Below are positions 26,701-42,300 of a stretch of 64,000 nucleotides of DNA, piece after piece. The DNA is taken from the NCBI GenBank assembly GCA_026182355.1, contig JAPFBL010000171.1, forward strand, positions 1,240,001 through 1,304,000. The letters run 5' to 3'. Below the pieces are notes generated by a model, which saw nothing but the letters and a program-made list of their open reading frames with translations, was not told the origin of the DNA and did no database searches. Both the position numbers and the translations under genes were made by a program. The DNA is from Hermatobates lingyangjiaoensis. Lineage: Eukaryota > Arthropoda > Insecta > Hemiptera > Hermatobatidae. Position 1 is the stretch's first letter. Each line of letters begins with the position of its first letter.

Positions 26701-29700
26701 ACATCGGAGGTCAACAGCCGCTCAGTTAATGTGCTAATATAAATGGGAAGGTCAATGAATTTGTCATATAGAAGTGCTTTTTTTATAGTCACTCGTCCGC
26801 GTTGTGGACGAGGACTTCCATGAATATAAACACATTACTTCATATAAAAAATAAATCAAACATCGCAACAGAATAATTCCAGATTCAATAAAAGAGGTTG
26901 GCGAACGAATCAATATTGATAATAATTTAAGCAACCAATATCAAACAAAATAATTTTAAAACTCAATTCACTTAATGAAACATATATATATTACTTCTTA
27001 ATCATATTTACAAAAAAAAATCTGTAACGATATACTCAACTATACTATAAGTAAACGATTTTCTTATTACCAAATTAACTCATTATATACAATCACTTCA
27101 ATAATTGTTTTAAACAAATCATTTTAAATTAAAACGTATGTATTTAATTTATATAAAAAATTTTAAATTACATTTCCATTTATTTGTTTAATAAATTATT
27201 AAACAAATAAAATATTATTTATTAATATAAATTATTTAATATATATTTTTTTTTTTTGTTAGAGTTGAGGTCTTATGATTGTAACTACTTCTCTCTCCGG
27301 CATTTCGACGAATATTTATGTCGTCTTCAGGACTACAACACTATTTTACAATTAGCACTATTACTACAACAGTATAGAATACTGTTTACATTTTAAATTC
27401 TTTACATGAAGGGTAATAGAGAGGTAGTGATCGGTAAATATGACATCACAACTATGGATATCAGAGACGATACATAGTTGACACATACTGATTTATGGAC
27501 ATTTTTTACTGCTTTTACATTATTTCAGTAAATCAATAATAAAATATCCATATATCAATGTTAAAATCCAAAGTTGTGATACCAGATTTATTCACCGCTT
27601 CCTCTCTGTTATCCTTCATGTAAAAAATTTAAAATGTAAACAATATCCAATATTGTGGTAGAAATAGTGCTATTTCTAAAAAAAAAGTTCCTGAAGAAGG
27701 ACACAAATATATGTCGAAACGTTGGCGAGAGAAGTAGTTTCAATCATAAGACATCAACCATCAACAAAAAAAAATGATATCATATGATTATTGGATCAAG
27801 AAAACATATCATGAGAAAAATTTATTTAGCTCATTCTTATAAAAAAATATTCCCTAAATTAATGTGTACAAATCCCACAAGCAGAAAAGGTTTAAAACTG
27901 ATATATATAACCAATTAAATGAAACGATTCCACGAACTAAATAAACTATATTGACACAAAGAACACTCAGAAATAAAACAGAAGCTCACTACTATATTTC
28001 GATGTCCCCATCATCAGGAAGATAGAAACGAGTCGCTCTGCAGGCAGACAACGACTGGCCGGTGGTCTTGAGGGAGCACAAAACATTGCAGCCAACTTAC
28101 GGAGGGAGAGGAGGCAAGGGTAGATAAAGAAATAAAAGCAAAATAAATTATAACGAATGAAAACAAAAACTATTAGCACAGGTAAAAACATCCAAAAAAA
28201 AAATTAAAATAAAAATAGAAATAAAAATAAATAAGTAAACAAAAGACACTCTAAGGGACTAAAATAAATAAAAGGAATAATCAACGGTTGAGGTTAAGCC
28301 CAGGAGCAGATCTACCCCCCCAGAAGACTAATAAAAGCTTCTTCTGAAGTCCTCAGAGTGACTTTTGAATTGTTATCAGTTATCTATCTCAGAACCTGTA
28401 CACGGAAACAGTCATTAAAACTGAGTCCATGAGAACGGGAAGGTCACTGCGTTTACTAACGGACGACCTGTGATTGTTCATACGCAGGCTTAGCTTGATG
28501 GAAGCCAAACCCACATAAAAAGCATCACACTGGGTGCAATCCAAACGGTAAACGCAGTTACCAGAGGTACAAGAGGTTTTGTAGGAGATACGGTAGGAGG
28601 AAAGAAGTAAAGGAAGGAACGGGATTGATGATAGGACAAGTAAAAACAATTGGGAGGTTTGGGAGAAGAAATATGAGAAAAGATAGATCTAGCGTGTAAA
28701 TCCCACCAATCAAAACCAACTTTTTTTCATATTTACTAATACTTTACATATAGTAAACTAAAAAAAAAAAATCAGCGAAAAACTTTGTCAGAAAATTAGT
28801 ATAATGGAAATGAGTTAATGGTAATGAGACTAACGGTAAGGAGAAGTTGTTTGGGGTCTTCTTTCTCAAAAAGGACTCCTCGCTGCTTGAAGATGGTGCA
28901 GAAGAAGAGAGCGAGGTTCTGAATGAAGTTCTGCTCCTGTTCGTGACCGGCAGCGTATGCCTCCTTGATATTCGTGTTCAATGGTAACATCATCTGCAAC
29001 CTGCTCTCCGTGTCATCAAGCATGCTGAAGAAAATGTCTTCGTACTTTGTAGTGTTTATCCCCGCGATCTCAGTTAAACAGCTTAGCGTTACATTTCTAA
29101 ATAGTGGAACATTCAGGAACTGAAAGAAAATAAAGTCGAATAAAGAAGGTGAAAACATTGACACTATTTTTTTTTAACTTTAAGTCCACTAACTAGTGAA
29201 CCAACCTCTTTCCCAATAAATTCATAAATAATTCACAAATTGACAATCAAAATGTTAGTGCATCCACACTAAAACTTACCTTTTTTTTTCAAATTATTAT
29301 CAAGGATGTAGAAAAATGTAGTATGGTTTAGAGACAAAAGCATGGTAAATTTCATACAGCAAGAAGTTCCCATTTTATTATTTTCCAAATGATTTAACAA
29401 GTTTGAAACAAACATTACAATTATAAAAGATTGTATTGTGGGATTTTATTAAAATGTTTTAACATATTCATAATTTATAGTCAACAGACATTTAAAACCA
29501 AGTGACCAAAAAAATGGTTCAAGCTAATTTCAAAGAAATTAAAATTGGAACAACAAGGATAATAATAGTTGAATTACCTTAAATATTAACGTGTTTATAA
29601 TTGGGGTTTCAAAAATATAACCTAAAGGAATCCAATTAAGAAATCTCAACAAAGTCTCCAACGTTGAACCCACCAGTGGAGCATTATGAGAGTTCTCCTG

Positions 29701-32700
29701 AAAAAAAATATCAATTCAACGATCATATTTCACAGGTATTCAATTAAACTTCTACTAACTAAGCCAGTGTTTCCCAAAGTGGGCAGTACCAACCCCCTGG
29801 GGGAGGTGCTTTGATATCGGGGGGCGGTAATGCAAAAAGGAGTGGGGATTCTATTTCCATAAATTGAAAATGTTCATGCAACATAATTTCTAAATTTAAG
29901 TGAAAATACGACATGTAAACTTCTAGGAAACAGTTTCTTAAAATTATTTCTTTTGATAATTCCTTTTTATGTTAAAAGTATATTCTCACTTAAGTTTCGT
30001 TTATTGTGTATTAATTCTTTAGCATAAATATGCTATGAAACAACACATCTATTGGATTCTAAATAAATATTCGATTAGTAATTATTTTAATTTAATTATG
30101 AAAATGATACTCATTTGGTTATTTAGTCTAGGAATCTGATTATTATTCAAGGGTGTTGAGTTATATAAACCCAAGGGTGTTGGGTTTATGGACCCAAGGG
30201 GGCGGTCACTCGAAAAAGTTCGAAAAACACTGAACTAAGCTAAGGGCTTTTTTGAGACTATCTTAATCAGAGGTTGAAGTAAAGTGATTCTACGATGAGG
30301 ACTGTATGATTGAATGGTTCAGTTTCTTTGTTGGTTCACTATAGAATAAAACCCTAAGTTATCACGCCTTTGGCTACCATGTTATATTTCTATCATGGGC
30401 ACTAGAATAGCCCAAATACCTTTATAACACTCCAACAGTGCAGATTATGACTTCACAACAGGCAACTATATTATTCATGAGTTGTTATGGTTGTTGACAC
30501 GTCACAACTTTAGATTCTGGGAATAACACCGATTATTTTGAGGGTATTAAGGGTTTGATTTAGACTTCTATTGCCTTCGACAAATTTTTAAATAAAATAG
30601 AACATCAAAATACACCCCGGTATCGTAATCCCTTTAACCTACCCAAGCCTCCCGCTTCTAACAAAAAATAAATAAAATATTACATTTTTAATTTATAATC
30701 GTGATATTTTCATATTCATGCGTTTATTATCCCAAACCCAGTAAGAACTACATTACATACGGCCTTAGAAGACACCTCAGAATCCTTGGGTAGCATTTTA
30801 AAAAAGGAGTAATGATTGCTACTAGTTGTGTATCGCGGTCACCGAACCGTCGTAGTTCCGTTTTGGATGCTTTTACAGACAAGAGGGAAACTTGATATGC
30901 TTTCAACTGTCAGTACTGGTTAGTAGGTTACAGCAATTTAAAAAGAACATCAAACTAGTGAGCTTGTGCTGGGTTGCCGCCTTGCAAAACGGATACATTC
31001 AAGAACCACACAAGAGAATAACAAAAAAGTAACCTATAAGCTTTCAGGTATTTAGAGATTTAACCCTAATGCTAACATTCCTTTAACAATCCCAACTGGC
31101 ACCATGCAGTCCATAACGAGTGGTTCTGAGTTAAATTCTTATGTCATCCCACCAAAACGAAATCTTAACTCACACAACCAAGATTCATAGCTAACCACTA
31201 GGACACTTCTGACCAGCACGCGTTATAGATTATGACACTTCTATGCATACAATTACAAGGAGGTTCATACCATGACATACTGGCAGAGATCAAAGATCTG
31301 GGCGAACTGGTGGCAAACAGTATCTTTGAGATGTTTCGCCTTAGTCTGCGTCAACTGACCGGTACTGAAGTCAAACAGCTCCTCGCTTAACAGTTTCAAT
31401 ATCACCATGTTGTTCTGGCAAAGGCTTTCGTTCGTCTTGCTAGCTCCAACTATATCCGGGATAAACGATTCCCAGTTCTTAGGCCACTCCCTCTTTAAAA
31501 CCTGAAATGGAAAATAAACAAATCCTCAATCACTCATGTATAACAAGAATTGTCCAACTAAACACTCAATATTAAAGTCAGACACAAAACCACGTTTTCA
31601 AAACTCATCTTTGATCAACACCACGGGAAAACACAGTAAGTGTCTATCTATAAACCAGGTAGAGAACAAATTTGGAAGCACTCAAATATATCATAAAACA
31701 TTCATTTTTATGTTATAACTATTATAAATACATATAATAGCTTTTCTCATTTTCCCTAAAATTCGTGATAACTAAGTTAATTTTTAAAAATAAAAATTTA
31801 AAGAGAAATGTAAAAAACTTATATAAAGTTGTCCGTGTAGCTATGATCAATAATAGGCAAAATCATATTACCTAGTATGCTGTTTTTGTGCTTTATTACA
31901 GTATTTCATCAATATAATATTAATGTATCCCCCACTTTATTAATATTTATATTTGCATATAGTTCTTTTACATTTTTCCCCTTTAAATTAAAGAAGTGAT
32001 AATGATCATGGTGTCTTTATAGATTTATTAAACACTTAAATAATATATCAATTTCGTGATTAGTTTCAATACCTAATTAAAACAAAAAAGGAACATTAAT
32101 ATATTAATAAGGAAAGCTTATTCTACTACGAGTATATTGACGCTAGACACTAGGAGGGTGTACAAACATAAATGAGCCAGTTTCGAAAATTTTGTATTGG
32201 TGGAATGGGTCCAAACCGGTAGAGCACAGAGCAAAAAACTGTATCAACCTCTGTGATTCAAACGAATGTCATTTATAATTGTTCAGTTCAATAGTTCTAT
32301 AATCAAATAAGTGACAATGTATCACTAAAAGGATTTTTCATCTTTGTTACCGCTACATCGTTTTAAGCCACCAAACATATAGTGGATTAAATTATTATTT
32401 ATAGTTTTATCAACTTGATTTTTTGCTCCAATAATGTACAACCTCCCATCAAGACTAGGGCTTTTGAATAAGAAATAGTAAACCCGTTAACATTTTGTAT
32501 CAATTATATCCAGGGATGGATATAGGATGTTCAAAAATTGCATCAACCTATGTCTAATGACTACTTTACTTTTATTTACAAAGTATGGGGTCCTGATGTT
32601 TGCAGAATGGATATACGAGATATTACAGATATATACGAGATACGAGGTACGGATATTACTCGTAACAGTAGATCTTACCGTAAAAGAAGTCATTTGTTGA

Positions 32701-35700
32701 CCACATAGTGGCACATACTAGAACTACAGCACACAGGAATAAAAAAAAGACAATATTGTCTGTCAGACATTTTAAGCCAGATTCAAAATCAGAACCCTTT
32801 TACAGAAGACACACCAGGCATTTGAAGAAAACATTTTAAAGAAACCAAAGTTCTTCCTAAGAAACATCCTAAGTCAGAAAAAGTGTTTCAGCATTCAGTA
32901 ATTAGAAGCATTGTAACAGAATAGTAGAACTCGAAGTTTGTTGGAGAGAACATTACGTCAATTCAAACCATTTTTTTCTAACGTCGCTAGCAATAAAAAC
33001 TCTTACAGCATATTTAATAAAGATGTAACATTTTTCTGGCTTCGAAGGGACGCAAAATAACAAAGTACGGACGAAGAAAGTTTAAAAAAGTCGCCAGTAG
33101 AGTAGAAACTTTGAACTAAAAGGATAACCTAATAGTATTAGAACTTGATAGTCACTATCGACGATTGCCTTCAAATACGAAACAATGCCACAAAAAATTC
33201 GTAATAATCTTTCAGAAGGTCACGTTTGATACACATTATTTTTTTAATATATTACAAATATTTGCTGCAGAGGGTAAAAGATTGTAGTATGAGAGACCTG
33301 TTTCATATTTTATGGATGAACACGTTTTACTCTATAGCTTTTATCTTTCAGAATTTTGTTTTACAAACTGAATGGAACTTAATATCCAGTCCCTAACAAT
33401 ATTAATAATTTAACCCCTAAATTAAAAAATAAGTTTAAACAACACCGGGAGGGTTGTAGAAAATTCACATTTGCTTAATATATTATATATAAAAGTCTAG
33501 TATCTTTTGAATTCAAAAGATTATCAATGTTGAGTTGGATCAAGTAACAGAACCAGACAAATGATAATGCCCTTTAGGAAACGTTGAAAAATATCTGACA
33601 AAGTACTACCGAAGACAGAGCAGTTTTAGAAATATGGGGAAGACTTAAAACAAAAAATAAACCTTTTGAAATTGTTGAAGGTCATGATCTGAAGAATAGC
33701 AAAATTTTAGTAGCAATGGTTACGAGATCAGATATAGTCAAATGAATATGTACTTTAGTGACGAATCCATAAATCCCAAAGGGGATCTGGATGAAGCACT
33801 ATGAAATTCGAAAACTCTTTAGTGTTTTGCTCGTTAAAATCACAGTAATATTTAACTTTATATTGATAAAGTTAGTAACGAGTATTATTGTATTAAAATC
33901 AAAAACAATAGGAAAACATATTGTTCATTCTGTACCGAATCATTTAAAAAAAAACAATGATTACAATAGATTAGAATAAAAAAACACCAAAATAAAAAGT
34001 ACAACATTACTACTGCAGTTACTTTTCGAGCTATCGCATATAATATTTAAAAAAAAAAAGAAAAAACTGTTTTTACAATCTACATTCAAAAAAAAAAAAA
34101 AAAAGAATAGAGTTAGGAAATATGAAAAACGAAAGTAAAATAAATAAAAGTAAAAAGTTAAGAGAATCACAATCAATTTAATTGTAAGAACAGAAAAGTA
34201 AACAACATAAGAAACTATATAATTGTCTAGAACTAATGTGTTTTTAAAAACGTTTGTTACATATAAACAAACTATCTCAATCGCATTATAAATCTCTTAA
34301 ACTTACGTACTTATATTAGGTCACACTGTACAAATTCATCAGATATTGTACAATTTTGGTCTTTTTTTTAAATAAATGTAATCGGTAAACATTGTCTGAC
34401 AGAAATACAGGCTCTCATCAGCATTTAATAATTAGTAAAATCTGATAATTCCTGTTCACCAAAATTTATTCTTACAATATCTACCTCCATCACTATAAAA
34501 ATGTAAGTTTCACGTACCTGTACTAAAATCATGTTTAACTTATTAAGATATGTCTTCTCTCTCTCCATTATTTCGGGATCCGATGAAGTTTTTATAATTA
34601 AACTAACTATATATTTTTTAATGCCTGCAACAAAATAATACAAGAAATGCAAATTATTGAGAGGAATTTTAAATAATTTATTTAAGATATAATTACATAT
34701 TCATGATTTTCAAACAACTGGGTTTTATAAGAAATAGTTAACCTGGTGGTCATATGAGAAAATATATGTGTGATTAATGCTGGAAACTGAGATATACAAA
34801 AAAAGGAGACTAACACTCACGATTCTCAATAATATCGGTATTATGCAGTCTTCAGGAGAATGGAGAACACAAAAAAGTAGAAGTACAGAAGTAAGGAGGT
34901 TTAAAAACTTAAAGTGTTATGTACAATAGAATTATTTATATGTATATAAAGTTAGAACAAATTAATACAAATAATTTTTAGTCTCTTATAAGTCTCTAAT
35001 TGTTTGCTTAACCGCCTTAAAGGTAGGGAGACAATGTACGACGGTTGTAAACCGAACAGTTTTCTAACAGTCGCTAGGTCAGGCGTACGGTCCTCTGCAA
35101 ACGGTTGGAACCGAACTTTCGAATCTGCATGTGTTTTTTGTTGTTTTTACTAACTTGGAACTACTACAAAACATTCATGTATATATGAAATAAAATTGTG
35201 AAAGAAAAAATTCAAAGACACAGTCTTACGTATCTAATTTTTAGTTCATCCATCATCAGAAAGGAACAAAACTGAAACCAAATACACAGGATAAGAGAAT
35301 GTTCGGTTTCTGTTAAAAAGTAAACACAAGACGAAAGTTGCTTGGACTCAAAAGATACATCTGTGTTATCTTCTCAGAATTGTACATCAGAATCATTGAG
35401 CGAAAATCAACCGAGGGTTTAGTTTTCTTTCATTTGTTTTCGCTGTTCATAGTACGTATTGTCCAAGCTTTCTAATAGTTGTGAAATACATACAGGCATA
35501 ACATGATTTTATAATGAACAATAAATACGTTAGCATACGTATATATATACACAATTAGAAGAAACGATTCTTCGAACTGAATAAACTAGAATTTAAAAAA
35601 AAACACATAGAAAGGAAACCACTGAACTCACTACTGAGTCATTATCAGCCTTTGGAGCGATTCACTTCTTTTCCTGAAGACGAGGACATCGAAATATAGT

Positions 35701-36319
35701 AGTGAGTTCAGTGGTTTCCTTTCTATGTGTTCTTTTTTAAATTCTAGTTTATATATATATATCAGTTCACAAACGAAGAAAAGCAACACACAGAGAAAGA
35801 GACACACTTACAAACTCAAATTTTCGGATGATCCGTCTTCAGGAGAAAAGAGAGAAAGGGCGACCAAGCACGCCGGAAACACAACGGCAGGAAACCGTCC
35901 CGGCAACCGACCGTGCTGCCACGCGCGCCCGGTTCAGGAAGTAATGAAGTAGAGACGATCAGAAGAAAATTAATATTAAAATTAAGAATTAAGAAAAGCA
36001 GTTCTGGTTGATTGAAGGTAAGTTTATTTTACCTTCAATCAACCAGAACTGCTTTTCTTAATTTTAATATTAATTTTCTTCTGATCGTCTCTACTCCATT
36101 ACTTCCTGAACCGGGCGCGCGTGGCAGCACGGTCGGTTGCCGGGACGGTTTCCTGCCGTTGTGTTTCCGGCGTGCTTGGTCGCCCTTTCTCTCTTTTCTC
36201 CTGAAGACGGATCATCCGAAAATTTGAGTTTGTAAGTGTGTCTCTTTCTCTGTGTGTTGCTTTTCTTCGTTTGTGAACTGATTTGCGTCCAGTTTGGATC
36301 GTTTTTTCGAATTTTAAGT

Positions 36320-36368
<49 letters not shown>

Positions 36369-39300
36369 AATAACCACAATAAAAACGAAAGCTAACCCGC
36401 AAACATCCCTACTTTCGTCAACCTGAGTGAAGCAAAATTGAGGACTCCCGATATACAATTAATTCGGTAATACTGCTTCTCATGACTAAAACGTGTGCTA
36501 AATTACCAATAAAGCATGCTTCTTCTTCTAGAACAGTACTAAAGGTGATATTTTCGAAGTGTGGCAGTTGGAAACAAATCTTTCAAATTATTGACCAATG
36601 AAAAATCACGTCACTTTCTCGAATTGCCTCACATATAATAAACTTATTATAAACAAAGGAACTAACCGAAGGTTCTTAGTTTTTGTTTTCTTTGTATTAA
36701 AAGACAAAGTTATTTCGTTAATAACAGATATTATAAACAAACAACTAAATATTCTTAAAAAAAAAGACTTGCTTACCTTCGCACTGGTTTCTCGGCAACA
36801 CTTTCCACCGTGTCTTAATGACTTGCTCTAAAATTTGTAATGCAAAATATTTAGTTTGTTGATTGCTAGAGAATTCTAGAATGGCATCTACCCTTGTCCA
36901 AGCATCTGGATGTTCCTTTAAGACAGTTAAAACTTTTTGGGCCATCCTTTGCTGGAAATGCAGACAAATTTTAAAGAATACCATTACAAGACTGATTATG
37001 ACAATGATTAAATTAAAAAAAACACATAATGTTTCAATACTAGAGAAAATTGAAAATATATAGATTAAAACCAAATGTAACTCAAATATATTACGGGCAT
37101 AGACAAAGACTATTATGTGATAGAAGAGATTTCATATTACAAACTAATCAACCAGTTGAAATAAACCAAAGAATCCTAAAATTAGTCCTTGAGATCAATA
37201 AGTACTCTAGGATGGTCAACAATCCTTCATGGGTCAATGAACACTGCTACGTTTTCAGTTTTAAAAGATTTTACAGAAACTTAATCATAGACTATAGTTC
37301 TACAATTAGTTATGCCATTCCCAGATCAAGTGAACTGAATTCCCATATCCCAAATCAACTGAGTACAAATTTCAATCACATTTTCTTATATCTCCATTTG
37401 TACGGCAGGAATACTTGGTCAATTCATCAATTATATAAAGAAGGAAGTCGTGTATCTGTACTGCTACTACTACTATCCATTGATAATTGGATAATGATTC
37501 TAATTGCTTGCTCCCTCAATGACTGCAGATTTATAATTAGGCATAACTAATTGGTTTTAACATATTATTTGAATTAGCCTGTACTAATTCATTGTTTACG
37601 ATTACACTCACCATAATTAGACCATACAGTAATTACTAAAATCCATATATCATTAGGATTTATTTTATCATTATTTAATTGGTTAATTGGTAACAGGCAG
37701 AAGCAAGAACCCCTCTATATAAACGCTGCTTACAATAAAACAAAAAAAAAAAATGCCTAAGAAGGAAGAAGTTTTATGGTAAACGAAGGGTTTTCTTTAA
37801 AAGATTACAATTAGAATAGAATTTGTTTATGGTTTTAATTAAAACAATTTTTTCCCTTATCCGTAAAACAAGGTTATAATATCTGCTCTGGAAATATAAT
37901 TGCATATTGTTTGCTTAGATCTATAAACTTAACAATTTAAATCTGTTTTGGTGATAGACTTAAAAAATAAATACATAATCCTTTTGAATTTAGATCATTG
38001 ACCTCGATAAAACAACAAATGGAAAGCACCCCCCTCCCAAAAAAAAAAAAAAGACTGACAGAAAATGGTGACGAAACTGAGTGAAGAGGCATTCGTCTGT
38101 TTACACAGATGTGAACATAGGTGAGTCACGACTTCCTGTCTCACTTCGCTAGAGTGTAAAGCCAAGGCAAATGAAGATAAAAGAAAATCTCCTGTGAGGA
38201 GAGAAACAAGTTCAAAAGAAAAGAAAATTCATCAACTTTGGGATCAACCTAAGCAAATAGGGTTGAGGGGGGCTTAAAAGACACCAAAACCACTGACATC
38301 AATAAACCACACAATCTTGACTGAATCGTATTCGATTCTATATTAGAGACCAAACTAATAATATTCAGTTAAGAGGATTCAGTGACTACTGGATTTGTAA
38401 CAATGCAAAATGTACATTTCAAAAAATCATATGTGACATATATAGATATTAAAAAACACTATTTTTCGTTTTTATCGAGGTTTGGTCTAGCTTTTAATAT
38501 ATATAATAACCTTGGTATTTCTATTGTAAGAAAGCAACTACATAACGGTTTGTGTTCAAATCAGTTAGTGTGCTGCCCTCATGACCGTTTTTGAACCTTC
38601 TATATAAGCCTTGATAACTCAAAACTACCCTAAAAAACTCATTAAAACTATATCAAAAAATCTGGAGTGGTCTACACTCTACTTTACTATAAGTAACTTA
38701 ATGTCAAATTTCTTGAGTATATAAAACATTTGCAAATAATTTCATTAGTATAACTACAGCAGTAATAACATTTTTGAAAAACCAAAGTGAATATTTCTTG
38801 ATACGAAATATTCTCCTACAAGAGAACATGGCGTTTGTTCAAACAGCCAGTGTATTTCTTACATCGTTTACTTGACATCCTTCTACATTGAATATTAAAG
38901 TAAAATTTTCAAATTTAAAACAGGAAAAGACCCTTTTTTTCTCTGAAAAACATCTTAAACAACGAAGGAAATGTTGTTTTAAGGTGATTTGTTAATTAAA
39001 GATGTACGATAATTACATTTATTAATCTCTAAACGAAAGATTTCAATTTTGAATTATCTTTTACATTTTTGGTTTTTAACAGAATTATTATACTGGGAAT
39101 TTTATGGTTTCTTAGTATTTAATAAGATCATTTTCCTTCCCCTTTGTCAAATAACATATGTACGAATTTTTTCACAGTGAGTGTTATTATTTTCCTGCAC
39201 AACATTATTCCTCTTACATCTCATATAAGTCAATAAACAATTTAAATTATTCCTTTATAAATATCAATTTTATCTCAGTGGATTCGCTCAAAAAATTTCT

Positions 39301-42300
39301 AAGTCAATGTAAACAATGGAAAAAAATATAAAAAATTCGACAAGTATAGCAGGTGATCTCTTAGTCTAGGATAAACAAACAGTTTTTATATCGTTATTGC
39401 TCTTTCCCATAATTGAAACTTCCTGATTTTTTTTTTATATATTGCTAATTTTTCGTTCCATTTTTGGTCAAATTTTCATTATTTTTTAATGAGCCGTTTA
39501 GCGTCAAAAAAACATTTTCTGAAAACAGAAATCGTACTGTAACGCCCCTTTAGCGAATGTAATTTTGAAAAAAAATATCTCAATTCATTCTCCACATAAT
39601 GGTCTATTTTTAGGCATAGTTTCATTTTGATCCGTCAAATAGTATGGCTTGTATCGCTTTCACAAGGTTTGAGATTGAATTATAAATCAAAATTTTTACA
39701 TTTTAGTGAAAAAAAAAATATTTCCCGTTGTTCTAAAATTCTGAATATATTTTTCGTTTGTTCCGTTTGTAACCTCAAAGATAATGTCAAAATTTCAAAA
39801 CTCTAGGGTTATAAGTTTAAGAGAAATAAATGTTTTAAAAAAAACGGTTTTTGGCAAAAAAAGTGACTTTCCCATCATGCATAATTCTTCCCAAACAATA
39901 GCGATCTTCGTCTTTATGGGGCCCATTTTTGTGTAAAATATCAACTTGATCCATCAAAGATTCTGGACCGTAGCGTGGTAACAAGCAATGCTAACACACT
40001 CACCCACCCACACACACACAGACATCATCGTAAAAACGTCATAAAACGACTTCTGGGACCTCAAAACATGTAATTCCGTCAAAATCTCGAGATCGAATTT
40101 TTTCACGATCACTATACTTTACTTATAGTACAGTAAAAAGAACCAGGAAACTACAACCATATTTCTTAATTACCAAGTAATAGACTATATATTTTACTTA
40201 GGTTTTCTGTATTCGTTCGACCAAACCTCGATAAAAAAAAGAAAAATAGTGTTATATATATATGTGATCGAGATAAGGAAAACATTCAATTATATTAAAA
40301 AATAGATTGTGTAATCTGTACGATTAGTTCGTATTTTATTTATTCGTCATTTTACGAATGACATAAAAGAGCCCACAATTGTAATATTTATTACTGTATG
40401 TTAAAACCAGAGTAAACGATTTCTAGTTTTTTTTTAATACGGGTGAATTAGTTTCTACTGTACAACTATAGCGTCATCTCACACTAATACACCTGAAAGT
40501 GTGCTATTAGAATTGCGAAATATATTTGATACTGTTAGATTTCAGCAAGGTTTTTGTTTGAAAAGCTTTGGCGAGCTTTTGATACTCCTACACCAACCAA
40601 AGTTTTCAATGAACAGACTCAGACGAGGTAGCGCAACACATTCATACCACCCAACATGACCTCTCTATATATAGCTTTTCGCTCTAACGGCATAACAATT
40701 ATACCAGTTTCTCGATTAAATAAACAATGTCCGATGTAAAACAAAAGAAGCGATAAAACCTAAATATAGTACATAGTTTATTGCAATGTCGTTTTTTTAT
40801 AGTTGACTACAAACACTGGAATAACTACTGAGCACCTGTAACTTCAAACAAAACGTCATAACAATTACTTTCATACAACTTAAAGCTGTTTTCAGTTATC
40901 ATGTGAAAAGTATAATGACTTGTATATCCCAATATGCAAAACACTTCGAAAAAAAAAGAAATAAAAGTTAAGAATTCATTTGATAACTGCAACATTAGTT
41001 GCCAATGTGTGGTATGTTACCACACAGAAAGAACGCAGAAAATAGTCAGTCATCGCACTCACGATTTATAATCATAAAAATAAAAATGCATTAATCCATA
41101 AATATTATCTATATAAATAAAAGAAAGGTTTTGTCTGTACATTGCTTAGAACTGACTCATTTCAATATTTATTTACGTTTCATACATTACAGAAACCGAA
41201 TCCGACATTAGAAAAATTTCTGTCGGTTTGTCCGTAAAATTTTGTCACAAGTAAACTCAGCCACCATATGACATAGAAAGCTGAAACTTTTATAGTAATT
41301 TGTGCATGTCTAACTTAAAATATAGGCTCTGAATTGATTGGAAATTCAACGTAGAAGGGATGTTATGGACATTTAAAGCAAAAACGTTTGTCACAAGTAA
41401 ACTCAGTCACTATGAGATATAGCGATGTGAAAATTTGACACTAGATTTGTATATACGTAACTTAAAATATAGGCTCTGAATAGATTGATAATTCAGTGCA
41501 GAAGCGAAGTTATGGACCTTTAAGCTGTAGTTTGCTAACTTCACAGACATGTTTATTTTGAAAATATACAGGTGTAGCAAGTAGATATTGTTAGTTGACT
41601 TAAATTTCATTTGCTTATAGGAATGTATTGTGAATTTGGGATCATTGAAAAGGTGTTTCCCAGAGTTGAAGATGTACTATCTATTCAGAATAAATAGTTT
41701 GGGAACAAGCAATTCTGGACCTTTAATATGAACAGGCAGGAAAAATGAACAAACAAGTTCTTACGCTATATCAATCTGAGGAAAGAACTTACAAGTCAAT
41801 AAAGAGAGTGATTAGTGATGAAGAAGCAGTTCATTATCCAACTGAATTTCTTGCCTCCGTGACTGCCTCCTTATGAGTGAAAACTTAGGAGCACCAACCA
41901 ATCATGCTGCTATTTAGTATTAGTAACAAAGTTCATGTTACAAACCTTGAGTGAACAAAAAAGTGTCACGGAACACGACTCTGAGTTCGTGCTCTGCACA
42001 GATATGCCATAGAGGCGGACGACATCATGACTGGGTGTGGTATTGGGGAGTCTGTGTGTATACCATGCAATGGTTTCCGTTCTAACGATTGCAAAGTCCC
42101 GTCAGAGTCTGTTTTGCAATGACGTTATCTAAATCGCAAGGGGAAACTTTATCTAATGCAGGAAATGAAGTAAGAGAGACCAAGTTTTTCTCACATGGTC
42201 AACTGGGCTTTGCTTGCTCAAGAGTCAGGGGTTCCAACTCTTTGTTTTTCCATGAACCTGAAGGACAGGCAGCTAATGTGGTGTATACAGAGGAATTTGC

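Noticed and set aside
36091..36458. Overlapping 103- and 119-codon minus-strand frames
   Set aside because: They read through the palindrome and (TA)n; the same peptide appears from the other arm at 35725-35952, as expected for a palindrome.
37050..37550. 166-codon plus-strand open frame in XPO1 intron 1
   Set aside because: No recognisable domain, AT-driven composition, no repeat context; likely chance.
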